DNA of 64,000 bases from Xanthomonas euroxanthea (GCF_900476395.1 NZ_UIHB01000002.1:248001-312000), one strand, 5' to 3'; shown: positions 1-9,708, counted from the first letter of the stretch. Made by a program: numbers and translations. The notes: generated from the letters alone by a model not told the origin.

Positions 1-239
1 TCACCGCGCGTTCGGCGCCGGCGCACGAGCGGGTGATCCGCACCCTGCGCGAATGGGGCGTGCGCCTGGACGAGGCGCTGTTCCTCGGCGGGCGCCACAA
101 GGGGCCGTTCCTGGAGGCGTTCGGCGCGGATATCTTTTTCGACGATTCGCAGCACAACATCGACAGTGCGCGCCAACACCAGCATGTGGCGGCCGGCCAC
201 GTGCCGCATGGCGTGGCCAACGATCCGCCGGGCAGGTGA
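1..239 (+). CDS. 5'-nucleotidase, C-terminal part
   Basis: This is the 3' end of a gene that begins before the window; the reading frame enters at base 3 and gives 78 residues to a TGA stop at 237-239. The segment reads like the end of the cytosolic 5'-nucleotidase family (HAD fold), which removes phosphate from nucleoside monophosphates. Visible support is the phrase GGRHKGPFLEAF followed by DIFFDDSQHN, which looks like the acidic metal-binding motif IV of HAD phosphatases. The active-site nucleophile motif lies outside the window. The next gene starts five bases after the stop, so the two are probably co-transcribed. The family is assigned from this tail only. Confidence 0.75.
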   Translation, partial: TARSAPAHERVIRTLREWGVRLDEALFLGGRHKGPFLEAFGADIFFDDSQHNIDSARQHQHVAAGHVPHGVANDPPGR

Positions 240-243
240 GCGA

Positions 244-987
244 GTGAGCGAGGCACCGAGGCCGTCTGGACGCGCCGCGCTGCGCTCCAGCTGGCGGCAA
301 CTGGAGCTGTATTTTGCCGACGACACCGTCCAGACGCGCATGTCGCGTTGGGCGCCGTACCGGCTGATGCTGCCGTACACGCGCGGCATGCTCGCGGCGC
401 TGTGGTTGCAGCCGCGCCCCGAGCGCGTCGGCCTGATCGGCTTCGGCGGCGGCGCGCAGGCCAAGTTCTGTCACCGCTATCTGCGCAGCACGCGCATCGA
501 AGCGGTGGACGCCGATGCGCAGGTGCTGGCCCTGCGCGATGCGTTCGGCGTGCCACGCGACGATGCGCGGCTGGAGGTCACGCACGGCGATGGTGCGCAG
601 TGGATCGGCACGCGTGCCGGGCGCTACGACCTGCTGCTGCTGGATGCCTACGATGCCGATGGCATTCCGTCGGCGTTGTGCACGCCCGGGTTCTACGCCG
701 ACTGCCGCGCTGCGCTGACGCCGAGCGGTGTGCTGGCCCTGAACCTGTTCCAGGTGCCGCTGGCCGGGCATCTGGCCGCGCTGCGCGAGGTGTTCGAGGG
801 ACGGGTGCTGCTGTTGCCCGAGCCGGACCCGCGCAACCAGCTGCTGTACGCCTGGAACGGCAAGCGCACGCCGGGCACTGCGGAGCAGGCGTTGGCGGCG
901 CTGCCGTGGTCGGCACGCCGGCAGCTGCGGCCGTCGATGTTGCGGCTGCAGGCGGCGTGGATGGAGCGGGCCTGGCGGTTTTCCTGA
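244..987 (+). CDS. Spermidine synthase-like methyltransferase-fold protein
   Basis: The protein has 247 residues from a GTG start; AGGTGAG just upstream, at the end of the preceding gene, can serve as ribosome binding site. It has a Rossmann-fold SAM-binding pattern (LIGFGGGAQ, then an acidic residue in EAVDAD) and LLLLDAYDADG, matching the region of spermidine synthases that holds the catalytic aspartate. It lacks the N-terminal beta domain of true SpeE and is shorter than the usual 280-300 residues. I therefore call it spermidine-synthase-like, with unknown substrate. An earlier in-frame start at 166 would overlap the upstream gene and is less likely. Confidence 0.75.
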   Translation: MSEAPRPSGRAALRSSWRQLELYFADDTVQTRMSRWAPYRLMLPYTRGMLAALWLQPRPERVGLIGFGGGAQAKFCHRYLRSTRIEAVDADAQVLALRDAFGVPRDDARLEVTHGDGAQWIGTRAGRYDLLLLDAYDADGIPSALCTPGFYADCRAALTPSGVLALNLFQVPLAGHLAALREVFEGRVLLLPEPDPRNQLLYAWNGKRTPGTAEQALAALPWSARRQLRPSMLRLQAAWMERAWRFS

Positions 988-1054
988 GCCGCTGTCCGGC
1001 GCCCGTCGTCCGCTTGCAAATGCGACAAGCCCAACATCGCTCGCAGGCGCGCGC

Positions 1055-1627
1055 TTATGGGGTCAGCGGATGTTCCGCTTCCGCCTCTGCCAGCGGCAAG
1101 CGGATATCGGTCAACCGCCAGCGCAGGCCTTGCCGGGTCAGCACGAACACCACCGGCGCTCCGGCTGCGGTGCGGGTGGTGGCGGTGAAGCGGCGGGTGG
1201 ACTCGAAGCGCTGCTGCGCGCCTTGCAGCGGACGCGCAGGTGCCGGCGCCGCATAGGTGTCCGGGCTGACGGTGGTGCCGGTGACGCGATTCCACACGCT
1301 GTGGCCTTGCAGCAACGCGCCGATGCCCAGCGGCGTCACCAGCGTGTCCACGCCGGCGCCGCTGATGCCGCTGGCAAGCTGCAGGGCGAATCCGCCCAGC
1401 AGGCTGGATTGCATGCGGCTGCCGGCCTGGCGGATCAGGTAATCGTCCAGCTGCGCCTTGAGGTTGACCCGCAGGCTGGGGAAGTCCACATGACGTTCCA
1501 GCTGTGCGGCGTCGCGACTGGCGACTGCCTCGCTGATGCCGCGAATGGCCAGATACGGGCCCGCAACCACATAGCTGGCCAGCAGCAACGCGGCCAGCAC
1601 AGGCAGCAGCAACCAGCGCTTCTTCAT
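1055..1627 (-). CDS. DUF2939 family membrane-anchored protein
   Basis: The protein has 190 residues. It opens with MKKRWLLLPVLAALLLASYV, a signal peptide or single membrane anchor. The rest resembles DUF2939 proteins: an early YLAIRGISEAVASRDAAQLE segment, a middle Gly/Leu-rich stretch and a C-terminal beta-rich part ending in WRLTDIRLPL. These proteins have no established function; the layout suggests an inner-membrane anchor with a periplasmic domain. The gene is convergent with the spermidine-synthase-like gene and does not look operonic with its neighbours. About 120 bp without a gene separates it from the next gene on the same strand. Confidence 0.75.
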   Translation of the reverse strand: MKKRWLLLPVLAALLLASYVVAGPYLAIRGISEAVASRDAAQLERHVDFPSLRVNLKAQLDDYLIRQAGSRMQSSLLGGFALQLASGISGAGVDTLVTPLGIGALLQGHSVWNRVTGTTVSPDTYAAPAPARPLQGAQQRFESTRRFTATTRTAAGAPVVFVLTRQGLRWRLTDIRLPLAEAEAEHPLTP

Positions 1628-1751
1628 GGCATGCAGTCCATTGCTGTTGTCTGCACCAGGCGCATCGAGGCATGGCGCCGCGCAGCGAGAAATCGCCGCG
1701 GTCCGCCGGTTGCCTGCGCAGCGTCGATTGCCGTCGGCGCCGTGCGATGCA

Positions 1752-2438
1752 TCAGAATTCCAGATCCAGCGCGGCGCACAGGTAATCGACGAACGGCGCC
1801 AGCACCACCAGGTCCGCCTCGATGGTCTGGCGCAGGCGCGGGCCGGTCATGATGGCATCGTCGAGTGGACGCAGGTACGCCCAGTTGCGATGCTTCAGGT
1901 CGTCGATGAACTCGAAATCGTTGGGAAAGCCGCGCGGCGCACGCACCAGTTTCTCGCTGTCGTCCAACGCGAACTTGCGGCGTAGTTTTGGCTCGTAGGC
2001 GGCCGCTTTCCAGTTGGCGGGATTGTCGAAGATGAACTGGCGCAGCTTGCGCTGGGTGTCCGGCTCCGGATGCCACAACCCCGCACCCACGAAGCTCTCG
2101 CCCGGCTGCAGATGGATATAGAACGACGGCGCCGGTACCTGGCGGCGGCGCTCATGGAACAGGCGCGCGCCTTGCCAGTTCTTGTACGGCGATTTGTCGT
2201 TGGAAAAACGCGCATCGCGGTAGATACGAAACAGCGAGCCGCCCTGGGTCTTGGGGTCGGAGCGATAGTGCTCGCTGACCTGTGCCAGCGCGGGCTGCAG
2301 GTCGGTGATGAGCTGCAGGAACGGCTGGCGCACATGCGCCTCGTACTGATGCCGGTGATCGTTGAACCAGGTCTTGTCGTTGTGGCGCGCCAGGGCGCGC
2401 AGGAACTTGAAGCTGGCATCGGAAAAATAGGTGGTCAT
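1752..2438 (-). CDS. DUF2461 (TIGR02453) family protein
   Basis: The protein has 228 residues and clearly matches the DUF2461/TIGR02453 family of unknown function. Typical features are FLRALARHNDKTWFNDHR near the start, GGSLFRIYRDARFSNDKSPYK in the middle and FYIHLQPGESFVGAGLWHPE after it. It is cytoplasmic, with no signal or membrane segment. Its ATG overlaps the stop of the upstream exonuclease I gene by four bases (ATGA), so the two are translationally coupled. That places it beside DNA repair, but no role should be inferred from that alone. Confidence 0.88.
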   Translation of the reverse strand: MTTYFSDASFKFLRALARHNDKTWFNDHRHQYEAHVRQPFLQLITDLQPALAQVSEHYRSDPKTQGGSLFRIYRDARFSNDKSPYKNWQGARLFHERRRQVPAPSFYIHLQPGESFVGAGLWHPEPDTQRKLRQFIFDNPANWKAAAYEPKLRRKFALDDSEKLVRAPRGFPNDFEFIDDLKHRNWAYLRPLDDAIMTGPRLRQTIEADLVVLAPFVDYLCAALDLEF

Positions 2439-3880
2439 AGCGTGCGTTGGAGGTCCAAACCCCAGGCGGCGAGCTGGTCGAGCAGGGACTGCTTGGTAGC
2501 ATCGTCCGGGTGAGCAAGCCGTAAATCCGCGATCTGCGCATGGAACTGGTCGAGCGTGACCTCGCCCAGGCCACGGTCCTCGAGCAGGCGTTGGCGGCGG
2601 TAGACGTTCCAGCGTTCCTGCTCGTCGAACGACAAGGTCTGCGGCCAGTTGCGCGCGCGGTAGCGAAACAGCAACTCGACCAGGCGCGGATCGCGAAAGC
2701 GCGATTCCAGCGCGCCCAGCTCGGCCGGCGCACTGGCGCGCACCTGCGCCAGCAGGCGCTTGTCGCCTTCGGCCAGGAAGCCGTCGTAGAGCGAGGCATC
2801 GGCATCGTTGACCGCCGGCGCCGCAGCGCGCTCGTTGCCGTACACCTGGCGCACTTTTTCGGCCAGCTCAGGGCCGAGCTCGCGCAGGCGTGCAGCCTTG
2901 GCCATCACCGCGTCGTGGTCGATGCCCAGGCGCTGGAAATCTGCTGCGCGCAGATGCTGCCAGGCCACCAGCGCCGGCGACTTGTTCAAGTGCACTTCCT
3001 TGAGCGGGATGCGCTGCTCGCCTTCGGGCAGGTCGGCGGCGCGGATATACAGCCGGTCGGCGATCTCGTCCGGGCTCAGGCGCAACAGCACTTCAGGGTC
3101 GCCATCCAGATCGAACACGATCACGCGGCTGTCGATGCGCGGATGGCGCGTCAACGGCAGCACCGCGGCGGCGCACATGCGCGAGGCGGGATAGCGCTGC
3201 GAGATATGCAGCACCGGCTGCATCGCGATGACGTCCAGCAGCGTCGCCGCAAAGCGCTTGTCGCGCAGGCGCAGCGCGTAGTCCCACAACTTGGGTTGAT
3301 GCTGCTGGAACCTGCGCGCCATGCCGATGGTGGCGTACACGTCCGACAGCGCCTCGTGCGCGTCGCCTTCGCGCACTGCGTTGGCATCGGCCAGGTGTTC
3401 GAGCTTGAACGAAGTGGCGCCGTCTTCGCGCTGCGGCCAGACGATGCCGTCCGGGCGCAGCGCATGCACCAGCCGCAACACGTCGAGCAGGTCCCAGCGC
3501 GAATTGCCGCCGCGCCACTCGCGCTCGTACGGGTCGTAGAAGTTGCGGAACAGCCCGCAGCGCACGAACTCGTCGTCGAAGCGGATCGAGTTGTAGCCCA
3601 GTGTGCAGGTCTGCGGCCGGCTCATCTGCTCGGAGATGCGCGCGAACGCTTCGGCCTCGCTCACCCCTTCGCGCAGCGCGTGCTGCGGGGTGATGCCGGT
3701 GACCATGGTCGCGTACGGGGAGGGCAGCAGGTCGTCGGCCGGCTGCACGTAGAAGCTGATCGGTTCCTCGATCACGCGCAGCTGCGCATCGGTGCGCACC
3801 GCGGCGAACTGCGCGATGCGCGTGCGGCGCGGATCCTGGCCGAAGGTTTCCAGGTCGTAGAAGAGAAAGCTGTCAGGCAT
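2435..3880 (-). CDS. sbcB: Exodeoxyribonuclease I
   Basis: Exonuclease I degrades single-stranded DNA from 3' to 5' and acts in recombination, mismatch repair and end processing. The protein has 481 residues, the usual family length. The N-terminal DEDDh exonuclease core is complete: D9 and E11 in FYDLETFG, the aspartate of YNSIRFDDEF, and the H and D of AHEALSDVYAT. The SH3-like and helical C-terminal parts follow. The start ATG at 3880 has no competing start nearby. The downstream DUF2461 gene overlaps its stop by four bases. Confidence 0.95.
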   Translation of the reverse strand: MPDSFLFYDLETFGQDPRRTRIAQFAAVRTDAQLRVIEEPISFYVQPADDLLPSPYATMVTGITPQHALREGVSEAEAFARISEQMSRPQTCTLGYNSIRFDDEFVRCGLFRNFYDPYEREWRGGNSRWDLLDVLRLVHALRPDGIVWPQREDGATSFKLEHLADANAVREGDAHEALSDVYATIGMARRFQQHQPKLWDYALRLRDKRFAATLLDVIAMQPVLHISQRYPASRMCAAAVLPLTRHPRIDSRVIVFDLDGDPEVLLRLSPDEIADRLYIRAADLPEGEQRIPLKEVHLNKSPALVAWQHLRAADFQRLGIDHDAVMAKAARLRELGPELAEKVRQVYGNERAAAPAVNDADASLYDGFLAEGDKRLLAQVRASAPAELGALESRFRDPRLVELLFRYRARNWPQTLSFDEQERWNVYRRQRLLEDRGLGEVTLDQFHAQIADLRLAHPDDATKQSLLDQLAAWGLDLQRTL

Positions 3881-3986
3881 GCCGTATCAAATCCAGATCC
3901 GCGGCGCGCTGCGGAGGGCGCCGCCAGTGCTGCCTAGTATCTCTTATCCGCGCGCCGGCCCGCTGACGCCGGCCTGTGCAGCTTGA

Positions 3987-5354
3987 TCAGTGCGCGCCTT
4001 CCAGCGGTTGCAGGCGCGCATGCACGACCGCTTCCAGTGCCGCCCAGTCGATGCGCGACAGGTCGCTGTGCCCGCGCGTGGCCTCGACCAGGATCTCGCG
4101 CTGGATCTCGCTGCGCGCCAGGGCGATCGAGTAGCGCGTGCGCAGGAAGGTCACCATTGTGTAATGCGGCACGAAACGGGTGGGCCAGCGTGCCTGCAGT
4201 TGCTGTTCGAGCGCGCGCTGCAGCAGGAAGTCGGGATCGTCGACGCGGTCGCGCATCTCCAGATAGTTTTCCAGCGCCATCTGCTGGATCGCCGCGGCAT
4301 CCTCACGGCGTGCAGCCTGGAAGGCGGCAAACGCAGTTTCCAGATCGTGGTGCGCGTCCAGCTGCTCTGCCAGCGCCACGCAATCTTCGAACGCGCAATT
4401 CATGCCCTGGCCGTGGAACGGCACCATCGCGTGCGCGGCGTCGCCGATCAGCAATGCGCGGCCGCCCAGATGCCAGCGGTCCAGCGTCAGGGTGCCGAGC
4501 AGGCCAGGCGGATGTTCTTCCCAATGTTCCTTGAGCTGCGGGATCAGCGGCAGCGCATCGGGGAAATCACGCGCGAACAAGGCCAGCGCTTCGTCGCCGT
4601 TGCGGGTGGTGGCAAAGCTGGGCTCGCCGGCGTTTGGCAGAAACAGCGTGACGGTGAAGGTGCCGCCGTCGTTGGGCAGCGCGATGCACATGTAGCGCCC
4701 GCGCGGCCAGATGTGCAGCGCGTTGCCTTCGATGCGGAACCCGCCGCCGGGCAACGGTGGAATTTCCAGCTCCTTGTAGGAGTGATCGAGGAATTCGGTG
4801 CGCTCGCCCAGCGGCGATTTGCGCTGCATCGCTGCGCGCAATGCCGAGCCGGCGCCATCGCTGCCGATCAGGCTCTGGAAATGGATTTCGTGCGGCTGGT
4901 CGTCGCGGTCGTCGATGAAGCGCGCATAGCCGGCGTCGAAGTCCACCGTATGCAGGCGGCGGTAGAAGTGCACGCGTGCGCCGGCCTGTTCGGCCAGATC
5001 CAGCAGCGCGACATTCAACGCGGCGCGGTGGATCGACCAGATCACTTCGCTGTCGTCGCGGCCATAGCGCTGCAGCTGCGGCTGCCCGTGCAGCGGGTGC
5101 ACCATGCGCCCGCGCATCATCACCGCCTTGGCCATCACCGCGTCGTCGGCGCCGGCCTGGCGCAGCGCATGGCGGCCGCGTTCGGCCAGCGCCAGGTTGA
5201 TCGAGCGGCCGGACTCGTAGCCCTTGATGCGCGGGTCGCCGCGGCGCTCGTAGACGGTGACCTGCCAGCCGCGACGCGACAACAGGATGGCCAGCAGGCA
5301 ACCGGCCAGGCCAGCGCCGATCAGGGTCAGGGAACGGGGAGAGACTGCGCTCAA
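3987..5354 (-). CDS. kmo: Kynurenine 3-monooxygenase
   Basis: This FAD enzyme uses NADPH and oxygen to hydroxylate kynurenine to 3-hydroxykynurenine, a step from tryptophan towards quinolinate and NAD. The start chosen here gives 455 residues. The dinucleotide-binding motif LIGAGLAG lies at the N terminus with an acidic residue in VYERR. The second FAD motif GDAAHAMVPFHGQGMN is in the middle, with the C-terminal helices of the family after it. The only starts are TTG codons, at 5354 or 5393, and neither has a good ribosome binding site; I chose 5354 because its length matches xanthomonad KMO as I know it. kynU lies just upstream on the same strand. Confidence 0.92.
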   Translation of the reverse strand: MSAVSPRSLTLIGAGLAGCLLAILLSRRGWQVTVYERRGDPRIKGYESGRSINLALAERGRHALRQAGADDAVMAKAVMMRGRMVHPLHGQPQLQRYGRDDSEVIWSIHRAALNVALLDLAEQAGARVHFYRRLHTVDFDAGYARFIDDRDDQPHEIHFQSLIGSDGAGSALRAAMQRKSPLGERTEFLDHSYKELEIPPLPGGGFRIEGNALHIWPRGRYMCIALPNDGGTFTVTLFLPNAGEPSFATTRNGDEALALFARDFPDALPLIPQLKEHWEEHPPGLLGTLTLDRWHLGGRALLIGDAAHAMVPFHGQGMNCAFEDCVALAEQLDAHHDLETAFAAFQAARREDAAAIQQMALENYLEMRDRVDDPDFLLQRALEQQLQARWPTRFVPHYTMVTFLRTRYSIALARSEIQREILVEATRGHSDLSRIDWAALEAVVHARLQPLEGAH

Positions 5355-5527
5355 TGCGGTATCCGGCAGCGGCCGGACGCGAGTGCCGGCCAAGAGGGAG
5401 GAAGGAGAGTGGCTGGCAGCGGCACCTGCTGCGGTCGGCCAGGTGCGGGTTCGGAGTGTACGTGCGCGGGTGCCGATTCCGGCTCACGCGCAGCCGTGTT
5501 CGCTGGCACAGTCTGTGCCGTATGTGC

Positions 5528-6799
5528 TCAGGCGGCGGCCCAGGATTCCACGTGCTCGACCAACTGGTGCAGGTCGCAGAAGCGGTTGTACAGCGGCACC
5601 GGTGCGATGCGGATCACGTCCGGTTCGCGCCAGTCGCCGAGCACGCCCACCGACTGCAGGGACTCGAACAGCGAGCGCCCCTGCGCGCGGCCGCCGGCCA
5701 CCCGCAACGACAGCTGGCAGCCACGCTGCGCCGGCTCGGCCGGGGTGACGATCTGCAGCACCTGCGGCACACGGGCGTGGATCAGCTGTTCCAGATGCTC
5801 GGTGAGTTGTTCGGACTTGGCGCGCAGCGCCGCCATGCCGGCCTGGTCGAACAATTCCAGCGAGGCACGCAGCGGCGCCAGCGCCAGCACCGGCGGATTG
5901 CTCAGCTGCCAGCCTTCGGCCCCAGGCGAGGGCACGAACTGCGGATCCATGCGGAACCGGGTCTGCTGCTCGTGTCCCCACCAGCCGGCCATACGCGGCA
6001 GGTCGCTGTTGGCATGGCGTTCGTGCACGAAACAGCCACCCACCGCGCCGGGGCCGGCATTGAGATATTTGTAGTGGCACCAGACCGCGAAATCCACGCC
6101 GTCGTCGTGCAGCGTCAGCGCGATATTGCCGACCGCATGTGCCAGATCGAAACCCACTGCCGCGCCCTGTGCGCGTGCCAGCCGCACGATTTCGCCCAGG
6201 TCGAAGGCCTGGCCGGTGCGGTACTGGATGCCGGGCCACAGCACCAGCGCCAGCCGCGGACCATGCCGGGCGATGGCATCGGCAATGGCCGCCATCGACA
6301 GCGTGCCGTTGGGTTGGTCGGCTTGCACTTCGATCAGCTGCGTGGCCGGATCCAGCCCATGCAGGCGCAGTTGCGATTCCACCGCATGGCGGTCGGACGG
6401 AAACGCGCCGGCTTCGATCAGGATCGCGCCGCGCTCGGGCGTGGGGCGGTAGAAGCTGGCCATCATCAGGTGCAGGTTGACGCTCAGCGTGTTCATCGCC
6501 ACCACTTCACCGGGCAGCGCGCCGACTACCCGGGCCAGACCATCGCGCACCAGCTGGTGATAGGTCAGCCACTGGGTGGGACCGGTGAAGTGGCCCTCCA
6601 CCGCGAGCGCACCCCACTGGTCGAGCACCTCGGCCACCATCGCGCGTGCGGCGCGTGGCTGCAGGCCCAGCGAGTTGCCGACGAAATAGGTCTGATCCTG
6701 GCCGGCATGCTGCGGGAAGATGAAGTCATCGCGCAGCTGGCGCAGCGGGTCGGCGGCGTCCAGTGCAACGGCATGGGCGCGGGACAGCAGGTCGGTCAT
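5528..6799 (-). CDS. kynU: Kynureninase
   Basis: This PLP enzyme cleaves 3-hydroxykynurenine to 3-hydroxyanthranilate and alanine. From the ATG at 6799 the protein has 423 residues, normal for bacterial kynureninase. The start reads MTDLLSRAHAVALDAADPL; a longer in-frame start at 6814 adds five residues without family support. The PLP-binding lysine is in WCHYKYLNAGPGAVGG, and the substrate-pocket stretch YFVGNSLGLQPR is present near the N terminus. It lies upstream of kmo on the same strand with a 173-bp gap, so they may share a transcript or have separate promoters. Confidence 0.95.
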   Translation of the reverse strand: MTDLLSRAHAVALDAADPLRQLRDDFIFPQHAGQDQTYFVGNSLGLQPRAARAMVAEVLDQWGALAVEGHFTGPTQWLTYHQLVRDGLARVVGALPGEVVAMNTLSVNLHLMMASFYRPTPERGAILIEAGAFPSDRHAVESQLRLHGLDPATQLIEVQADQPNGTLSMAAIADAIARHGPRLALVLWPGIQYRTGQAFDLGEIVRLARAQGAAVGFDLAHAVGNIALTLHDDGVDFAVWCHYKYLNAGPGAVGGCFVHERHANSDLPRMAGWWGHEQQTRFRMDPQFVPSPGAEGWQLSNPPVLALAPLRASLELFDQAGMAALRAKSEQLTEHLEQLIHARVPQVLQIVTPAEPAQRGCQLSLRVAGGRAQGRSLFESLQSVGVLGDWREPDVIRIAPVPLYNRFCDLHQLVEHVESWAAA

Positions 6800-6833
6800 G
6801 ATCACGGCTCGCAACGCAGGTCAGTGGCGCAGT

Positions 6834-8975
6834 TTACCCGCCGGCACCCTGTGCGCCGTCATGCGCGGCCGGTACGTCGGGCGCGGCGGTGGTCGCGGCT
6901 GGCCGGGCAGGGCGCAGCAGATGCGTCAACGTGCCGATGCTGTCGGTGATGCGGTCGATGGTGTCGGCCAGTGCGGCGGTGGCCGGCGAGCCGTCGGGCA
7001 GGGCCGCCAGTGCATCGGACAACTGGCGCTCGGCGCTGCGCAAGGTGGCCGCGGCCGGAATGCCGCCGTCGAGCAGGCAGGCGATCAGCTCGGACAGCGC
7101 CTGGTCGGCCTGTTGCGCGAATGCCGCCAGCGCGTCCAGCGCAGGCAGGGGATGGCCGTCGCGCAGCACCGCCTCCAGCGACAAGGTGGCGCGGATCAGC
7201 CGGTTGCCGTTGGCCAGCAACGACTCGGCGAGTTTGAGCTCGTGCAGATTGCGCCGGCTGCGCGGCTCGCCGCGCAGGCGTTCGATCGAGGCCTGCGCAT
7301 TGGTGCGCGCCACGCGTGCGGCAGCGCGGGTGTCGCCCAGATCCTCCATCCTGCCGAGCAACAGATTGCGCAGATGATCGCGATACGCGCTGAGCAGCTG
7401 CGCCAGCGAGGCGCGGATGTGCCGGCGTTCGCGCGTGGGCCACAGCGCATAGGCGATCAGCGCCCAGGCGCTGCCGGCCACCGTCGCCTGCAGGCGCGCA
7501 CCGATGGCCTCGCCCGGTGCCACGCCCTCGAAGGACAGCAGCAGCACCAGCATGCCGGTCAGGAACGCCACGCCGATGCCGTAGTTCACCTGCGTCAGCA
7601 GGCGGAAGCCCAGGCAGAACAGCGCCAGCAACGCCAGGCGGACGCTCGCGCCATCCATTGCCAGATGCGCCAGCAAGGTCGCCACCAGCAGGCCGACGAA
7701 GGTGCCGGCCACGCGCAGGGCACCGAAGCTGAAGGTGCCGCCGAAATCCGGCTTGAGCACGATCGCGGTGGTCATCGGAATCCAGAAGCCGTGCGGGATC
7801 TGCTGCCAGCGCTGGAAGGCGATTGCCAGCGCCAGGCACACGCCGCAGCGCAAGGCATGCCGGAAGGCCACCGATGACAGATCCAGGTTCGCGCGCAGCG
7901 TGGCCCAGGTCGCGGCGGGCCTGAGTGCCGCCGGCAGGCGCGCTTCGGCCAGCTGCGCCTGGATTTCGCCGCGGCTGCTGGCCCAATGCGCGTTGCGGAT
8001 CAGCGCGCGCAGCTGGCCGCCCAGGCCTTGCGCGCGTGCTACCGCCACCCGCACCAGCCGGCGCTCGCGGGTGTCGGCGTTGTCGTGCTGGAACTGCGCC
8101 AGCGCGGCGACCAGATCGTCGAAGCCGGTCATCGAGGCACTGGCGGCGAGCGGGTCTTCGCCTACCGTCATCGCATGCGCGAGCTGTTCCAGCACGATGG
8201 CGCTGCGTTCGAGCACGCGCTCGATCGCCGGGCGCGCCTGCGACTCGGTCAGGCGGGTGTCGGCATCGGCCAATGACAGCAGCTCCAGCCGCACGCGCTC
8301 GCACAGCTCGGCAATGATGCGGAAGCTCTGCACGGCGATCGCGCGCGAGCGATGCTCGCCGTGCAGCATCACCATCGCATCGAGCACTTCCTGGGTGGCC
8401 GGCGGCGGGGCGCTGGCTTCCGGACGCTGGCGTGCGATGCCGGCCAGTTGACGCATCAGGTCGGCCAGCGCGAAGCGCTCCGGGCGATAGCGTTGCAGCG
8501 GCCAGGCGGCCAACGCCAGCACCACCTGGAGCAGGCCGCCAGCAAAGATCAATGCCGCCACACCTGCTGCCTGCTGCACCGGCAAGCGCATGTCGGCGCT
8601 GACCACCAGCAGGATCATGCTGGTCAGCCCTACACGCGCCGCCACCGGGCCGAGCGCCACCAGCAAGCCGCCGCCAAGGCCGAGCAGCAGCCCGGCGATC
8701 ACCAGGGCCGGCGTGTTGTGGCCGACCCAGATGCCGAGCAACGCGGCCAGGCCGGCAGCCAGCGCGGCCATCAGCATGCGTTGCAGGCGCGCGCGATACG
8801 GGCCGGGCTGGTCGGTGAACATGGTGTTGAGCGCGCCGGTACACACGGCCAGGCCGGCGGCGACATGCCCGGTGGCCACGCCGACCGCCAGCGGCAGCAC
8901 CACCGCGGCGGTGTTGCGCAGCGCGACGCGCAGCGGCACGTCGCGCGGTTTGAGGTCGATCAGCGTGCGCAGCAT
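6834..8975 (-). CDS. FUSC family inner-membrane transporter-like protein
   Basis: The protein has 713 residues and the duplicated architecture of the fusaric-acid-resistance/YccS-YhfK group. A first block of membrane helices covers about residues 20-160, a soluble helical region follows, a second membrane block covers about 370-520, and a cytoplasmic tail closes it. The family is usually described as efflux proteins for aromatic or phenolic acids. It sits between kynU and nbaC on the same strand, 34 bp after kynU in map order. Export of an aromatic kynurenine-pathway intermediate is therefore a tempting but unproven inference. Confidence 0.82.
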   Translation of the reverse strand: MLRTLIDLKPRDVPLRVALRNTAAVVLPLAVGVATGHVAAGLAVCTGALNTMFTDQPGPYRARLQRMLMAALAAGLAALLGIWVGHNTPALVIAGLLLGLGGGLLVALGPVAARVGLTSMILLVVSADMRLPVQQAAGVAALIFAGGLLQVVLALAAWPLQRYRPERFALADLMRQLAGIARQRPEASAPPPATQEVLDAMVMLHGEHRSRAIAVQSFRIIAELCERVRLELLSLADADTRLTESQARPAIERVLERSAIVLEQLAHAMTVGEDPLAASASMTGFDDLVAALAQFQHDNADTRERRLVRVAVARAQGLGGQLRALIRNAHWASSRGEIQAQLAEARLPAALRPAATWATLRANLDLSSVAFRHALRCGVCLALAIAFQRWQQIPHGFWIPMTTAIVLKPDFGGTFSFGALRVAGTFVGLLVATLLAHLAMDGASVRLALLALFCLGFRLLTQVNYGIGVAFLTGMLVLLLSFEGVAPGEAIGARLQATVAGSAWALIAYALWPTRERRHIRASLAQLLSAYRDHLRNLLLGRMEDLGDTRAAARVARTNAQASIERLRGEPRSRRNLHELKLAESLLANGNRLIRATLSLEAVLRDGHPLPALDALAAFAQQADQALSELIACLLDGGIPAAATLRSAERQLSDALAALPDGSPATAALADTIDRITDSIGTLTHLLRPARPAATTAAPDVPAAHDGAQGAGG

Positions 8976-9177
8976 GGCATGGGGTTCAGCGCGTATACGC
9001 AGCGTGGCTGCGGCGCGTGCACGCGGTTGAAACGCAGCACGTTGCGGGCAGTTGCGCCGTCATTGCAATTGCGCGGCATCACGCTGCCGACGTGACGCAC
9101 ACGCGCGGCCATCGAGCGAACGCGCCTCCGAAGACCTGCGCAAGACGTGCCCGGCCGTGCCATACGCCATGGCCCGC

Positions 9178-9708
9178 TCATGCCTGGACAATGGCATAGC
9201 GCTCCGGCGCAGGATGCAGGTGTCCGCAGCGGGTGCAGGTGCGCAGCGCGAGCGAGCGGTAGAAATGATCGAACACCGGCGGAAAATCGGTTTCGATGTC
9301 CTGCAGCGGAAACATCGCCTCGTACAGCTTGTGATTGCACTGCGGGCAATACCACTGCAGGCCGTCCTGCTCGTCGGGGAGGCGCTCGCGTTCGATCACC
9401 AGGCCGATCGAGCCGGCCGTACGCTGCGGCGAATGCGGCACCTTGGGCGGCAGCAGGAAGATCTCGCCGGCGCGGATCGGGATGTCGCGTGCCACGCCGT
9501 CATCCTGCACCTTCAGCACCATCTCGCCTTCGAGCTGGAAGAACCACTCCGGGCCTTCGTCGTAGTGATAGTCGGTGCGCGCATTCGGCCCGCCGACGAT
9601 CATGATGATGAAGCCGTCCTGCTGGATGCATTTATTGCCCACCGGCGGCTTGAGCAGGTGGCGGTGTTGCTCGATCCAGGCTTGCAGGTTGATCGGCGGG
9701 ACCAGCAT
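9178..9708 (-). CDS. nbaC: 3-hydroxyanthranilate 3,4-dioxygenase
   Basis: This non-haem iron cupin opens the ring of 3-hydroxyanthranilate; the product cyclises to quinolinate, the NAD precursor. The protein has 176 residues. The predicted catalytic iron ligands are H48, E54 and H92 (YHYDEGPEW and PPKVPHSP). A second, rubredoxin-like iron site is formed by the CxxC pairs C121/C124 and C158/C161, as in other bacterial members. The start ATG at 9708 is preceded by GAGGAA at good spacing; a longer open frame upstream runs through the carbonic anhydrase gene and is not coding. With kmo and kynU it completes kynurenine to quinolinate. Confidence 0.95.
   Translation of the reverse strand: MLVPPINLQAWIEQHRHLLKPPVGNKCIQQDGFIIMIVGGPNARTDYHYDEGPEWFFQLEGEMVLKVQDDGVARDIPIRAGEIFLLPPKVPHSPQRTAGSIGLVIERERLPDEQDGLQWYCPQCNHKLYEAMFPLQDIETDFPPVFDHFYRSLALRTCTRCGHLHPAPERYAIVQA

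Noticed and set aside
2540..3937. A 465-codon plus-strand frame opposite sbcB
   Set aside because: It is antisense to exonuclease I with its complete active-site motifs, and the translation has no domain.
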